Shown: in pieces, positions 1 to 10,023 of the stretch
How positions within the stretch are numbered: position 1 is the first letter of the stretch
How the letters are laid out: each line of letters opens with the position of its first letter
Source of the DNA: Mycobacterium hubeiense
GTDB lineage: Bacteria > Actinomycetota > Actinomycetes > Mycobacteriales > Mycobacteriaceae
NCBI RefSeq assembly: GCF_002838065.1
Contig: NZ_PIZU01000039.1
Location: forward strand, 1 to 40,957
Length of the DNA: 40,957 nt
Reading direction: 5' to 3'
Notes under the pieces: generated by a model
What the model was told of the DNA's origin: nothing
What the model saw: only the letters and a program-made list of their open reading frames with translations
The model's database searches: none
Translations under genes and position numbers: made by a program

Positions 1-40
1 GAGGCGTCCCCGAAAGACAAGGGAAGCTACGCCCAAATCC

Positions 41-1048
41 CTAGTTGTCGTGGGGCGGGCCGAGATACGGGAACTCGTTCAAGGTGTCCGTATGCGGGCT
101 CAGGCCGGTCGGCGGGCACTCGCCCTTGGTGAGGAACGCCAGCCGGTAATTGATGACGTCATCGGCGAACGTCCGGCCGTTGGGGTACTTGGCGGGTTTC
201 GACGGGTTGTAGGTGAGCATGTCGGGCAGGGTGCCTTCATTGTCGATCGCCTCGATGGCCTCGTCACGCGTGTAGCCGCCGGTGTGGCCCATCAGGTGGA
301 TGAACATGCCGATCCAGCGCTCGCGGTCGAAGATCGGTTCGCCGGCGTTGTACTCCTCCTTGGTCTCGTCGGTGTTGAAGAAGCTGCTGACCGACGGATG
401 GCCCGCCCGGTCGACGTGCATGAGCTTGCCGTCGCGTCGCACGCTGCACCGCCCCCAGATCCGGACGTCGGGATCGGCGCCCAACGCCGTCGTCGGCATC
501 TCGATGGCCATCGACATGACGTTGGCTTTCAGGTTCGAATCCACGCCCGTCCACGGGGATTTGCCGCCGAGATGCGGCGCGGTGAAGTTGCGGCCACCGG
601 AGGTGTCGAAGAGGTTCTTGATGCCGTCGTAGTCGAAGAAAAACGCGTCGCTGCGCGCGCCGGCGAAGACGGTGAAGCTGCCGGAGCTGACGATGTTGGG
701 CGCCTTGCCGAACGATACGTCGACGCCCTTGAAGATCTGCGAGCCGACGGCCTCCGGCTCTTCGGCGTCATCGCCGACGGCGAGGTACACGTCGACCGTC
801 TGGCGGCCGTCCTGCGGCTCGGAGTAGACGAAACTGAACGCGATGTCGTTGCGCAGGTCACCGTCGTTGTCGATGGCCAGCCGGTAGATGGCGTCGGGGT
901 GCAGCGCGTCGGCGTTCGGGTTGGCGTTGAGGATCAGCACCGTGTTCTTGGGGTCGGCGGGCGACTGGAAGGCGTAGAGGTCGCAGAGGTCCAGCCGCTG
1001 GTCCCCCAACGGCGGTCCCAGGCTCAGCCCGGTGAAGTGGTTCGACAT
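41..1048 (-). CDS. DUF4331 family protein
   Basis: The 335-residue product looks like a DUF4331 protein. The N-terminus (LDLCDLYAFQSP) and the following NANPNADALHPDAIYRLAID stretch, with repeated Asp/Asn turns (IDNDGDLRNDIAF), are typical of that family. Its biochemical role is not established and I do not assign one. No signal peptide or membrane segment is visible. The ATG is preceded by TTAGGGGT, a usable ribosome binding site. It lies 98 bp downstream of the accD4 stop on the same strand, so it may be read through from the fadD32-pks13-accD4 operon or have its own promoter; nothing in the gap decides this. The family call is from sequence feel, not a search. Confidence 0.8.
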   Translation of the reverse strand: MSNHFTGLSLGPPLGDQRLDLCDLYAFQSPADPKNTVLILNANPNADALHPDAIYRLAIDNDGDLRNDIAFSFVYSEPQDGRQTVDVYLAVGDDAEEPEAVGSQIFKGVDVSFGKAPNIVSSGSFTVFAGARSDAFFFDYDGIKNLFDTSGGRNFTAPHLGGKSPWTGVDSNLKANVMSMAIEMPTTALGADPDVRIWGRCSVRRDGKLMHVDRAGHPSVSSFFNTDETKEEYNAGEPIFDRERWIGMFIHLMGHTGGYTRDEAIEAIDNEGTLPDMLTYNPSKPAKYPNGRTFADDVINYRLAFLTKGECPPTGLSPHTDTLNEFPYLGPPHDN

Positions 1049-1146
1049 ACCCCTAATCCAACCGCCAACGCGTCGCCGGCGCGCACGTTTGCCGGTGATT
1101 TACTGACGCGGCCGGGGCTCTACACCGCCCGCGAGGGGGCAGTCCG

Positions 1147-2700
1147 CTAAATCGGGAGCAGGCCGTGCTTGCGCTGCACGCGGTCCTGCTTCTGCTTGTC
1201 CCGCAACAGCCGTAGCGACTTGCGCAGCAGCAACCGCGTCTCGTGCGGCTGGATGACCGCGTCGATGAAGCCGCGCTCGGCGGCGATCCACGGGATCGCC
1301 ATGTTCTCGTTGTAGCCCTTGATGAATTCGCGCTTGACGGCCTGGGCCTCGGGCGCATGCGGATCGGGGAAGCGCTTCATCAACAGCTGTGCCGCGCCGT
1401 CGGCGCCGATCACCGCAATTCGCGCCGTCGGCCATGCGAAGTTCAAATCAGCAGAGAGCTGCTTGGACCCCATCACCGCATACGCACCGCCGTAGGACTT
1501 GCGGATCGTGATGGTGACCTTCGGCACGTCGGCCTCGACGACGGCGTTGAGGAACCGGCCGCCGCGCTTGATGATGCCGTTCTTCTCCTGCTCGACGCCG
1601 GGTAGGAAGCCGGGGGTGTCGACGACGAAAACCAAAGGCAGGTTGTAGGAGTCGCAGAATCGCACGAACCCGGCCGCCTTGTCGGACGCCTCGTTGTCGA
1701 TTGCGCCGGAAAGGTGCATCGGCTGGTTGGCGATCACGCCCACCGGATGCCCGTCGACCCGCGCGAACGCGGTGATCATCGCCTGCCCGCGCTGGGCTGC
1801 GACGTCGAACACGTCGCCGTCATCGAAGATCCGCAGCAGGATCTCGTGCATGTCGTAGGCCATGTTGTCGGAGTCCGGCACGATCGAATCCAGCTCGAGG
1901 TCGTGCGGCGTGATCTCCGGCTCCAGGCCCGGGTTGACGATCGGCGGGTCGTCAAAAGTGTTGGCGGGCAAGAAGCTCAAGTAATCGCGGACGTACTGGA
2001 ACGCTGCGGCCTCGTCCTCGACGACCTGATGGATGTTGCCGTATTTCGCCTGCGCGTCGGCGCCGCCGAGCTCGTCGAGCGTGACGTCCTCACCCGTGAC
2101 GTCCTTGATGACGTCGGGGCCGGTCACGAACATGTAGCCCTGGTCGCGAACCGCCACCACCAGGTCGGTCTGGATCGGCGAATACACCGCTCCCCCGGCA
2201 CATTTACCAAGAATGATGGAGATCTCGGGCACCATGCCGCGCAGCAGCTCGTGTCGGCGGCCCAGTTCGGCGTACCACGCCAGCGACGTCACCGCGTCCT
2301 GAATGCGCGCACCACCGGAGTCGTTGATGCCGATGATCGGGCAGCCGACCATGGCCACCCACTCCATCAACCGGGCGACCTTGCGGCCGAACATCTCTCC
2401 GACCGTGCCGCCGAACACCGTCTGGTCGTGGGAGAACACGCCGACCGGTCGGCCGTTGATGCGTCCGTGGCCGGTGACCACTCCGTCGCCATACAACGCG
2501 TTGGGATCCCCCGGCGTCTTGCACAGCGCCCCGATCTCCAAGAAGCTGCCTGGATCGAGCAGGGCGTGAATCCGGGCGCGCGCACTGGGAATACCCTTCT
2601 TGTCGCGCTTGGCGGCGGCCTTCTCACCACCGGGTTCCTTTGCCAGCTCCAGCTTTTCGTGGAGTTCGGCCAACAGCTCGGCAGTGGTCTTATTGGTCAC
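1147..2700 (-). CDS. accD4: Acyl-CoA carboxylase beta (carboxyltransferase) subunit AccD4
   Basis: This 517-residue carboxyltransferase subunit matches the biotin-dependent acyl-CoA carboxylase beta family. Visible motifs are GGARIQDAV and the oxyanion stretch KCAGGAVYSP in the N-terminal half, and RKSYGGAYAVMGSK plus GADGAAQLL in the C-terminal half. In mycobacteria AccD4, with AccA3 and AccD5, carboxylates the C24-C26 acyl-CoA to give the carboxyacyl unit that Pks13 condenses with the meromycolyl chain. The assignment as AccD4 rather than another AccD rests on its place directly after pks13: its ATG overlaps the pks13 stop as ATGA, indicating translational coupling. The biotin-carrier/carboxylase partner is not in this window. 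Confidence 0.95.
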   Translation of the reverse strand: MTNKTTAELLAELHEKLELAKEPGGEKAAAKRDKKGIPSARARIHALLDPGSFLEIGALCKTPGDPNALYGDGVVTGHGRINGRPVGVFSHDQTVFGGTVGEMFGRKVARLMEWVAMVGCPIIGINDSGGARIQDAVTSLAWYAELGRRHELLRGMVPEISIILGKCAGGAVYSPIQTDLVVAVRDQGYMFVTGPDVIKDVTGEDVTLDELGGADAQAKYGNIHQVVEDEAAAFQYVRDYLSFLPANTFDDPPIVNPGLEPEITPHDLELDSIVPDSDNMAYDMHEILLRIFDDGDVFDVAAQRGQAMITAFARVDGHPVGVIANQPMHLSGAIDNEASDKAAGFVRFCDSYNLPLVFVVDTPGFLPGVEQEKNGIIKRGGRFLNAVVEADVPKVTITIRKSYGGAYAVMGSKQLSADLNFAWPTARIAVIGADGAAQLLMKRFPDPHAPEAQAVKREFIKGYNENMAIPWIAAERGFIDAVIQPHETRLLLRKSLRLLRDKQKQDRVQRKHGLLPI

Positions 2701-5700
2701 TTGCTCTCGCTCTCCGACTCGATGCGGTTGATCGCCTCACTCATGTGCGCGCCGACCTTCGCGATGTAGGGCTCGTCGATCGCCTGGATGTGCTCGCCGC
2801 CGATGTGCACGACTTCGAGGTCGGACACGAACTCGCCCCAGCCGCCGTCGGGCTTGCGGGTCGCGTAGCGCGGCTCGAAGACGATGGCGTCGTCGTGGTA
2901 GCGGTCGGCCATGTAGAGCGTGACGTGCCCGTCGTACGGCTTGATTTCGGCGGTGTCGAGCGCGCGATTGTCCAGGTACGACGTGCGCTGGTGCTCGATG
3001 ATGCCGCCGGGGATCTGCACCCCGCTCTCCTTCACCGCGTCCAGCACGAACTTGACCTGACCCTCGTCGTCGAGCTCCTCGAGCTGCTCGTAGGGGATCT
3101 CGGGGATCTGCACGTTGAACGTGCGCTCCGCGAACCGCGCATAGCGATCCCAGCGCGCCCGGATCTCCTCCTTGGTCTGCGGGACCTCCTCGCCGGCGCG
3201 CACGGTGTCGATCAGCCCGACGAAGCGCACGTCGGCACCGGCCTGCTTGAGCCCGATCGCGCAGGCGTACGCGAGCGCGCCGCCCAACGACCAGCCTGCC
3301 AGCACGAACGGCCCCTTGTGCATCTCCAGCAGTTTCGGCACGTACTGCGCGGCGCGCTCCTCGATGGAGCCCTCGACGCGCTCGATGCCGTACACCGGCG
3401 TGTCCGGCGGCAGCCGCTTCAGAAGCGGTTCGTAGACCACCGTCGACCCGCCGGCCGGGTGGAACACGAAGACCGGCACCTTGTTCGAGCCCTCTTGCGG
3501 CGGCCGCAAGGTGCGCACGAACCCGTCGACCTGGCCCTCCTCCAAGTGCTCGCGCACCGTGGTCGCCAGCGCCTCGATGGTCGGCGCGGACTTCACATCG
3601 TCGGCGGTGATGGTGCCCTCGGCGCGTTCGGACAGCCGCTGCGCCATCTTCTCCGCGGTCTCGTCATCCAGGGCCGGCAACTCGTTGAAGATGCCGCCCG
3701 GCGACTTGCCGGTGACGATCGCCCACGTCGCGAACGTGACGCGTTCGGCCGCATCGCGCGGCGGCACATCGGCGCCGAGCGCCTCGGTGACCGCCTCCTG
3801 AGTCAATACTCCCCTGCGCTCCGCGCGTGGGCCCAGCGCGGCCGCGGCGGCCGCGCTCTGCTTGGCATCGGCCTTCGGGCCCGACGGGTCCGTCGGCGGC
3901 GGCGGAATGCCCGGCCCCGAAGGATCCGTAGGCGGCGGCGGAATCGAAACGTCCGTCGCCTCCGACGTCAGCTCCGACGCCGCTTCCACCAGCTCGGCCG
4001 CGGACTTGCCCTCGACCAGCTTGGCCTGCTCGGCGGCGATCTCCTCGGGCGTCATCGTCTTCTGGTGCTCGTGCAGCTGCTCCACCTCGTCGCGGTGCTC
4101 GACCGCGTACGCGATGAGCTTCTCGACGGCGTAGAGGTTGGCATCGCGCACCGCGGTGAGCTGGATGGGCGGCAGGTCGAAGTCGTATTCGACGCGGTTC
4201 TTGATCCGCACTGCCATCAGCGAGTCGAGGCCCAGCTCGATCAGCGGCACCTCCCACGGCAGGTCCTCGGGCTCGTAACCCATGGCGCCGCCGACGATGG
4301 TCCCCAGCCGCTGGCCGATGGTCTCGCCGGAGTTCGGGTCCCATTTCGCAAAGCCCGCGCCCAGGTTGGCGCCTTGGGTGAGGTGGTCCTGCAGAATTTC
4401 TGCTTCGGGCTCCTCCGGCTCCTCGACAGCGGGCGCGGCCGAAACCTGTTCGGCCACCGCCACACCCGCGCCGACGGCCACCGGCAGCGTCGAAGCCGCA
4501 CCGCCCCGCGACACAATCGCGTCGTAGACCAACGTGAACGACTCCTCGACGCGGGCGTGCACCTGCACCGTCGCGCCGCCGGGGTGCCGCGTCAGCGTCG
4601 TCACCAACCGCGCGCCTTCGGCAGGCACCGCGCGCTGCTCCGACGCCGTCAGCTTGGCATCCGAAAGCACCTGCGCCGCAGCGGCTTTCACCAGTGCAGC
4701 AAGATCCGCTGCACCCTTCGGTGCGAATTCCCACACGTGGCGGCCGTCGGGCATCGCGACATGGTTGCCCGGCATGACCGCCGAGCTGTCGCCGGTGAAG
4801 TGCGCGTCCAACCAGTGCGGCTTGCGCTTGAAGCGGGTCGGCGGGATGTTCGCGAAGTCGAGCGCCCCGGCCAGACCGCGGGATTTGCGCGGGAACAGCG
4901 TGCGGAAGTCCAGATCGTGACCGTAGACGAACAGCTGCGCCATCGTCGTGATCATTGAGTCGACTTCGTCCTGCTTGCGGGCCAGCGTGGCGATCAGCTG
5001 CGCGTCGTGCAGGCCGGCGGCCGCCGTCGTCAACCCAACCTGCATGAGCGCCACGGGATTCGGCGCGAGTTCGAGGAACGTGGTGTGTCCGTTGTCGACG
5101 GCGTTGCGGATGCCCTGGGTGAAGTAGACGCTGTGCCGCAGCCCCTTCTTCCAGTACTCGACGTCGTGAATCGGCTCGCTGCCCGGCCGAATGTATTTGC
5201 CCTCGTGCACCGTTGAGAAGTAGCCGGTGGTCAGCGGCCTCGGCTGGATGCCCTGCAGTTCGGCGGCCAGCTCACCGAGCAGCGGATCCATCTGCTGGGT
5301 GTGGCTGGCGCCCTTGGTCTGGAACTTGCGGGCGAACTTGCCCTCCTTCTCGCACCGCTCGATGATCGCGTCCACCTGCGCCGGCGGGCCGCCGATCACC
5401 GTCTGGTTGGGTGCGGCGTAGACGCACACCTCCAGATCCGGGTAGTCGGAGAACACCGTCTTGATCTCCTCGGCGGAGTACTCCACCAGCGCCATCAGCC
5501 GGATGTACTCGCCGAACAGCATCGCCTCGCCCTCACCCATCAGGTGCGCGCGCGAGCAGATGGCGCGGGTGGCGTCCTCCAGCGAAAGCCCGCCGGAGAA
5601 GTACGCGGCCGCGGCCTCGCCGAGTGACTGGCCCACCACCGCAGCGGGTTTCGCGCCATGCGCCTTGAGCAGCTCGCCGAGGGCGATCTGGATGGCGAAG

Positions 5701-8075
5701 ATCACCATCTGGACCACTTCGATGGGGTATTCACAGGTCGCGTCGGTGTAGTCGATCGAGTCGTCCAGGATCAGCTCGAGGACCGAATACCCCCGCTCGT
5801 CCTGGACCAGCGCGTCGACCTTGTTGATCCACTCGGCGAACGTCTCGTTGCGCAGGTACAGGCTCTTGCCCATCTTGCGGTGCTGAGCTCCGAAACCGGC
5901 CAGCACCCACACCGGCCCGTTGGTGACCGGACCGTCGGCGGTGAACACGTTGGGGTTCTGCTTACCCTCGGCCAGCGCGCGCAGCCCCTTGATCGCCTCG
6001 TCGTGATCGCGGGCCAGCACCACCGCGCGGGAGCGCCCGTGGTTGCGCCTCGACAGCGAACGCCCGATGGACTCCAGCGACGACTCGCGGCCCTCGGGGC
6101 TGTCGATCCAGTCGGCCAACTCGGCCGCGGCGGCCTTCTTGCGTGAGGTCAAAAACGCCGAAACCGCCAGCGGCACAACCGGTGTGGGCTGCTCGCCGGC
6201 CTCGAGCTCTTCGCGGGCGGTCTCGAGCAGCCGCAACGCCTCGTCCGTCAACCCGGGAAGTTCGTGCTCCTCCTCGGCGGCGTGGGCCGGCCCCTCGTCC
6301 TCGTCGTCGTGGATGAACTCGCCGTACTCGTCCATCCGCACGCCGCCGACATAGATCGCGTCGGCGTCGGACGCCGCCGGCTTGTCCGGCTCGGATGCCG
6401 GTTCGGGTTCGGGCTCCACGAGATCCGACGCCAGCACCTCACGCAGCACCAGGTGTGCGTTGGCGCCGCCGAAACCGAAACCCGACACACCGGCGATGGC
6501 GTGCCCGCTGTAGCGCGGCCAGTCGGTGACGGTGTCGGCCACCTTGAGTCGCTGCCCCTCGAAGTCGATGTAGGGGTTGGGGCCGGTGTAGTTGATCGAC
6601 GGCGGGATCTTGTTGTTGCGCAGTGCCAGCGCCATCTTGGCCAGGCTGGCCGCACCGGCGGCCGACTCCAGGTGTCCCACATTGGATTTCACGGCACCCA
6701 GCAGCGCGGGCTTGTCGGCGGGACGGCCCTTGCCCACGACGCGACCCAGGGCGTCGGCCTCGATCGGGTCGCCGAGGATGGTGCCGGTGCCGTGCGCCTC
6801 GATGTAGTCGACGTCGCGCGGGTTGATGCCGGCGTCCTTGTAGGCCTTGCGCAGCACCTCGGCCTGCGCATCCGGGTTGGGCGCCAGCAGGCCGTTGGAG
6901 CGGCCGTCATGGTTGACCGCGCTGCCCGCGATGATCGCGAAGATCTCGTCGCCGTCGCGGCGGGCGTCGGCGAGGCGCTTGAGCACCAGCATGCCGCCGC
7001 CCTCGGACCGGGCGTAGCCGTCGGCGTCCTGAGAGAACGACTTGATCCGGCCGTCGGGCGCCAGCACCCCGCCGACCTCGTCGAACCCGACCGTCACCAG
7101 CGGGGTGATCAACGCGTTGACGCCGCCGGCCAGCACCACGTCGGCCTCACCTGCGCGCAGCGCCTGCACACCCTGGTGGACGGCGACCAGCGACGACGAG
7201 CATGCCGTGTCGACGGTCATCGACGGGCCGCGGAAGTCGTAGAAGTACGACACCCGGTTGGCGATGATCGAGTGCGAGTTGCCGGTGATGGCGTACGGGT
7301 GCGCCACGCTCGGATCGGACAAACTCAGGTAGCTGTAGTCGAAATTGGACGCGCCGACGTACACGCCGACTTTTTCCCCGCGCAGGCTCGATGCCGGAAT
7401 CCGGGCGTGCTCCAACGCCTCCCACGTCAACTCCAGCGCCATCCGCTGCTGCGGGTCGAGGTTGTCGGCCTCCATCTTCGACAGCGCGAAGAACTCGGCG
7501 TCGAAACCCTTGATGTCGGAGAGGTAGCCGCCGCGGGTGCGCGCCTTGGCGACGCGTTCGGCGATGCGCGGCTCGCCGAGGAACTCCTCCCACCGCCCCT
7601 CGGGCAGATCGGTGATGGCGTCACGGCCCTCCAGGAGCGCCTGCCACGTCTCCTCGGGGGTGTTCATGTCTCCGGGGAAGCGGGTGGACAGGCCGACGAT
7701 TGCGACGTCGTCGACCTCGCGCTCGCGCGACCAGTCCTCGTCATCGCCGATGTGCTCGACTTCCGGCTCGCCCTCGATGATGACCGTCGCCAACGATTCG
7801 ATCGTCGGATGGCGGAACGCCACCGTGGCCGTCAGCGTCACCCCGGTGAGGTCCTCGATGTCGCTGGCCATCGCGACGGCGTCGCGGGAGGACAGACCCA
7901 GCTCCACCATCGGTGCGGACTCGTCGATCGAGTCCGGAGACTGCCCGGTGGCGTTGGCTACCCAGTTGCGCAGCCACTCGCGCATCTCGGCGACGGTCAT
8001 GTCCGTGCGGGCGGGCTGCACAGGCGCCTGGCCAGCCGCTTCGTCGGTTGTCGAATCGTTTTGTGTTTCAGTCAT
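2697..8075 (-). CDS. pks13: Polyketide synthase Pks13 (mycolic acid condensase)
   Basis: This 1792-residue type I PKS performs the last condensation of mycolic acid synthesis, joining an AMP-activated meromycolate from FadD32 with the carboxyacyl-CoA from the AccD4 complex, and transfers the product to trehalose. Domain order: N-terminal ACP (phosphopantetheine Ser63 in LGLSS), ketosynthase (Cys292 in DTACSSS, His in EAHGTG and NVGHLE), acyltransferase (Ser817 in GQSLGE), C-terminal ACP (Ser1285 in LGLDS), thioesterase (Ser1596 in GWSLGG, with His in GGEHIQ). It is longer than the M. tuberculosis protein (1733 residues as I recall). Most of the extra length lies between C-ACP and TE, where a 12-residue Pro-rich unit (IPPPPTDPSGPG) is duplicated at about 1378-1401. 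The gene begins 55 bp after the fadD32 stop. Confidence 0.97.
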   Translation of the reverse strand: MTETQNDSTTDEAAGQAPVQPARTDMTVAEMREWLRNWVANATGQSPDSIDESAPMVELGLSSRDAVAMASDIEDLTGVTLTATVAFRHPTIESLATVIIEGEPEVEHIGDDEDWSREREVDDVAIVGLSTRFPGDMNTPEETWQALLEGRDAITDLPEGRWEEFLGEPRIAERVAKARTRGGYLSDIKGFDAEFFALSKMEADNLDPQQRMALELTWEALEHARIPASSLRGEKVGVYVGASNFDYSYLSLSDPSVAHPYAITGNSHSIIANRVSYFYDFRGPSMTVDTACSSSLVAVHQGVQALRAGEADVVLAGGVNALITPLVTVGFDEVGGVLAPDGRIKSFSQDADGYARSEGGGMLVLKRLADARRDGDEIFAIIAGSAVNHDGRSNGLLAPNPDAQAEVLRKAYKDAGINPRDVDYIEAHGTGTILGDPIEADALGRVVGKGRPADKPALLGAVKSNVGHLESAAGAASLAKMALALRNNKIPPSINYTGPNPYIDFEGQRLKVADTVTDWPRYSGHAIAGVSGFGFGGANAHLVLREVLASDLVEPEPEPASEPDKPAASDADAIYVGGVRMDEYGEFIHDDEDEGPAHAAEEEHELPGLTDEALRLLETAREELEAGEQPTPVVPLAVSAFLTSRKKAAAAELADWIDSPEGRESSLESIGRSLSRRNHGRSRAVVLARDHDEAIKGLRALAEGKQNPNVFTADGPVTNGPVWVLAGFGAQHRKMGKSLYLRNETFAEWINKVDALVQDERGYSVLELILDDSIDYTDATCEYPIEVVQMVIFAIQIALGELLKAHGAKPAAVVGQSLGEAAAAYFSGGLSLEDATRAICSRAHLMGEGEAMLFGEYIRLMALVEYSAEEIKTVFSDYPDLEVCVYAAPNQTVIGGPPAQVDAIIERCEKEGKFARKFQTKGASHTQQMDPLLGELAAELQGIQPRPLTTGYFSTVHEGKYIRPGSEPIHDVEYWKKGLRHSVYFTQGIRNAVDNGHTTFLELAPNPVALMQVGLTTAAAGLHDAQLIATLARKQDEVDSMITTMAQLFVYGHDLDFRTLFPRKSRGLAGALDFANIPPTRFKRKPHWLDAHFTGDSSAVMPGNHVAMPDGRHVWEFAPKGAADLAALVKAAAAQVLSDAKLTASEQRAVPAEGARLVTTLTRHPGGATVQVHARVEESFTLVYDAIVSRGGAASTLPVAVGAGVAVAEQVSAAPAVEEPEEPEAEILQDHLTQGANLGAGFAKWDPNSGETIGQRLGTIVGGAMGYEPEDLPWEVPLIELGLDSLMAVRIKNRVEYDFDLPPIQLTAVRDANLYAVEKLIAYAVEHRDEVEQLHEHQKTMTPEEIAAEQAKLVEGKSAAELVEAASELTSEATDVSIPPPPTDPSGPGIPPPPTDPSGPKADAKQSAAAAAALGPRAERRGVLTQEAVTEALGADVPPRDAAERVTFATWAIVTGKSPGGIFNELPALDDETAEKMAQRLSERAEGTITADDVKSAPTIEALATTVREHLEEGQVDGFVRTLRPPQEGSNKVPVFVFHPAGGSTVVYEPLLKRLPPDTPVYGIERVEGSIEERAAQYVPKLLEMHKGPFVLAGWSLGGALAYACAIGLKQAGADVRFVGLIDTVRAGEEVPQTKEEIRARWDRYARFAERTFNVQIPEIPYEQLEELDDEGQVKFVLDAVKESGVQIPGGIIEHQRTSYLDNRALDTAEIKPYDGHVTLYMADRYHDDAIVFEPRYATRKPDGGWGEFVSDLEVVHIGGEHIQAIDEPYIAKVGAHMSEAINRIESESESK

Positions 8076-8130
8076 TTTGAACGTTCACTTTCACCGCCGC
8101 GGCGGCTTGCCTGGGCTGTCTGGTCGGCCG

Positions 8131-10023
8131 TCAGTCCGTCTGGTCGGGGAACGCGTTCGCCACCTTGCCGCTGCGCAGGCTGCCGTCGAGGTAGGCGGCG
8201 CGGCAGGCGCGGCGGCCGATCTTGCCGCTGGAGGTCCGCGGAATCGTGCCTGCCGCCGTCAGAAGCACATCGCGCACGGTGACGCCGTGGCGCACCGCGA
8301 TCGCGGCGCGGATGTCGTCGGCGATAGGCGCGGGGTCGAGCTTGTGCGTGCCGGGCGCCCGCTCGGCGACGATCACCAGCTGCTCCGAGGTGTCCTCGGG
8401 ATCGCGCTTGAGCCCCGAGTGCGCATTCTCGAACACCTCGTCCGGCAGCTGATTGGCCGGCACCGAGAACGCCGCGACGTAGCCGGTGCGCAGCGCCTTG
8501 CTCGCCTCCTGCGCGGAGTACTCCAGATCCTGCGGGTAGTGGTTGCGGCCGTCGATGATCACCAGGTCCTTGACTCGGCCCGTGATGTAGAGGTCTCCCT
8601 CGTAGTAGGTGCCGTAGTCGCCGGTACGGACCCACATTCCGTCGTCGGGCGCGCCCTCGGCGTGCGACGGGTTGGTCCGCGATTTGAGGATGTTATGAAA
8701 AGTTTCGGACGTCTCTCGTTCTCTGTTCCAGTACCCCGTGCCCATGTTCTGGCCGTGCAGCCAGATCTCGCCGATGTGCCCATCAGGCAGTTCGGACGCG
8801 GTTTCGGTGTCGACGATCGTGGCCCACTCGGCGACCCCGATCTTGCCGGCCGACGCCTGCGCGACGGCCTTCGGCGAATCCTCGGGCACCTCGACGAAGC
8901 GGTGGTTGTTCAGCTCGTCGCGGTCGACGTAGACGATCTTCGGCGGCTCGCCCACCGGCGTGGTCGACACGAACAGCGTGGCCTCGGCCAACCCGTACGA
9001 CGGCTTGATGGCCTTGGGGTTGAAGCCGAACGGCCCGAACGCCTCGTTGAAGCGGCGCACCGTTGCGGCCGAGATCGGCTCGCTGCCATTGAGCACGGCC
9101 TTGACGTTGGAGAGGTCCAGCGGCGGCTCGCCCTCCTTGGGCACCCCGCGCGCGGCGGCGTGGTCGAACGCGAAGTTCGGCGCGACCGAGATGGTGCCGC
9201 CGGTGTCGCCCTCCTTGCGGGCCAGTTCGCGGATCCAGCGGCCAGGTCGACGGACGAAGGCCGCAGGGGTCATGAACGTCACGTAGTGACCGATCAGCGG
9301 CGAGATCATGGCGGTGATCAGGCCCATGTCGTGGAAGAACGGCAGCCAGGTGACGCCGCGGTCGCCTTCCTCGCCCTCCAGCGCCTCGATCACCTGCACC
9401 ACATTGGTGGCCAGGTTCAGGTGGGTGATCTGCACACCCGTGGGGACGCGGGTGGAACCCGAGGTGTACTGCAGGTAGGCGATGGTGGTCTCGTCGACCG
9501 CGTCGTACGGAATCCAGGTCGCGCCCACTTCGTCGGGGACCGCATCCACGGCGATGACGCGCGGACGCTCCTTGGCCGGTCGGTTGCGGAAGAACTTCCG
9601 CACCCCCTCGGCGGATTCGGTGGTGGTCAGGATCGCCGACGGCTGGCAATCGTCGAGGACGGCGTGCAGCCGACCCACATGGCCGGGCTCGCTGGGGTCG
9701 AACAGCGGCACCGCGATCCGGCCTGCGTAAAGAGCCCCGAAGAAGGCGACGAGGTACTCCAGGTTCTGCGGGCACAGGATCGCGACGCGGTCACCGGGCT
9801 CGGTGACCTGCTGCAGGCGGGCGCCGACGGCGCGGTTGCGGGTGCCGAAATCAGCCCAGTTCAAGTCGCATGCGACGCCGTCCCGCTCCGTCGAGAAGTC
9901 CAGGAACCGGTAGGCGAGCTTGTCGCCGCGCACCTTGGCCCATCGCTCGATGTGACCGACCAGAGAGGCTCTTTCCGGGAACCTGATCTGACCGTCCTTG
10001 AGGAACGGGTTATGGAACGGCAT
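8131..10023 (-). CDS. fadD32: Long-chain fatty-acid-AMP ligase FadD32
   Basis: This 630-residue adenylate-forming enzyme is of the fatty acyl-AMP ligase type. It activates the meromycolic chain as acyl-AMP and loads it onto the N-terminal ACP of Pks13. The ATP-binding motif YTSGSTRVPTG is at about residues 175-185, followed by LPFFHDMGL, typical of this subgroup. The C-terminal domain carries the ASP/TGD stretch (MWVRTGDYG) and the hinge region ITGRVKDLVIIDGRNHYPQD. Its ATG has a good ribosome binding site (AGGAGAG, six bases upstream). It is the first gene after a 283 bp gap and probably the promoter-proximal gene of fadD32-pks13-accD4. Confidence 0.96.
   Translation of the reverse strand: MPFHNPFLKDGQIRFPERASLVGHIERWAKVRGDKLAYRFLDFSTERDGVACDLNWADFGTRNRAVGARLQQVTEPGDRVAILCPQNLEYLVAFFGALYAGRIAVPLFDPSEPGHVGRLHAVLDDCQPSAILTTTESAEGVRKFFRNRPAKERPRVIAVDAVPDEVGATWIPYDAVDETTIAYLQYTSGSTRVPTGVQITHLNLATNVVQVIEALEGEEGDRGVTWLPFFHDMGLITAMISPLIGHYVTFMTPAAFVRRPGRWIRELARKEGDTGGTISVAPNFAFDHAAARGVPKEGEPPLDLSNVKAVLNGSEPISAATVRRFNEAFGPFGFNPKAIKPSYGLAEATLFVSTTPVGEPPKIVYVDRDELNNHRFVEVPEDSPKAVAQASAGKIGVAEWATIVDTETASELPDGHIGEIWLHGQNMGTGYWNRERETSETFHNILKSRTNPSHAEGAPDDGMWVRTGDYGTYYEGDLYITGRVKDLVIIDGRNHYPQDLEYSAQEASKALRTGYVAAFSVPANQLPDEVFENAHSGLKRDPEDTSEQLVIVAERAPGTHKLDPAPIADDIRAAIAVRHGVTVRDVLLTAAGTIPRTSSGKIGRRACRAAYLDGSLRSGKVANAFPDQTD

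Noticed and set aside
50..1150. Plus-strand frame opposite the DUF4331 gene
   Set aside because: The minus-strand frame has family motifs and a ribosome site; this one is Val/Gly/Arg-rich noise.
2640..4958. 772-codon open frame on the plus strand opposite pks13
   Set aside because: Antisense frame in GC-rich DNA; Arg/Leu/Val/His-rich composition without motifs, opposite a strongly conserved gene whose catalytic motifs are all in place.
6264..8282. 672-codon plus-strand frame opposite the ketosynthase part of pks13
   Set aside because: Same cause; low-complexity Arg/Val/His sequence and no recognisable fold.
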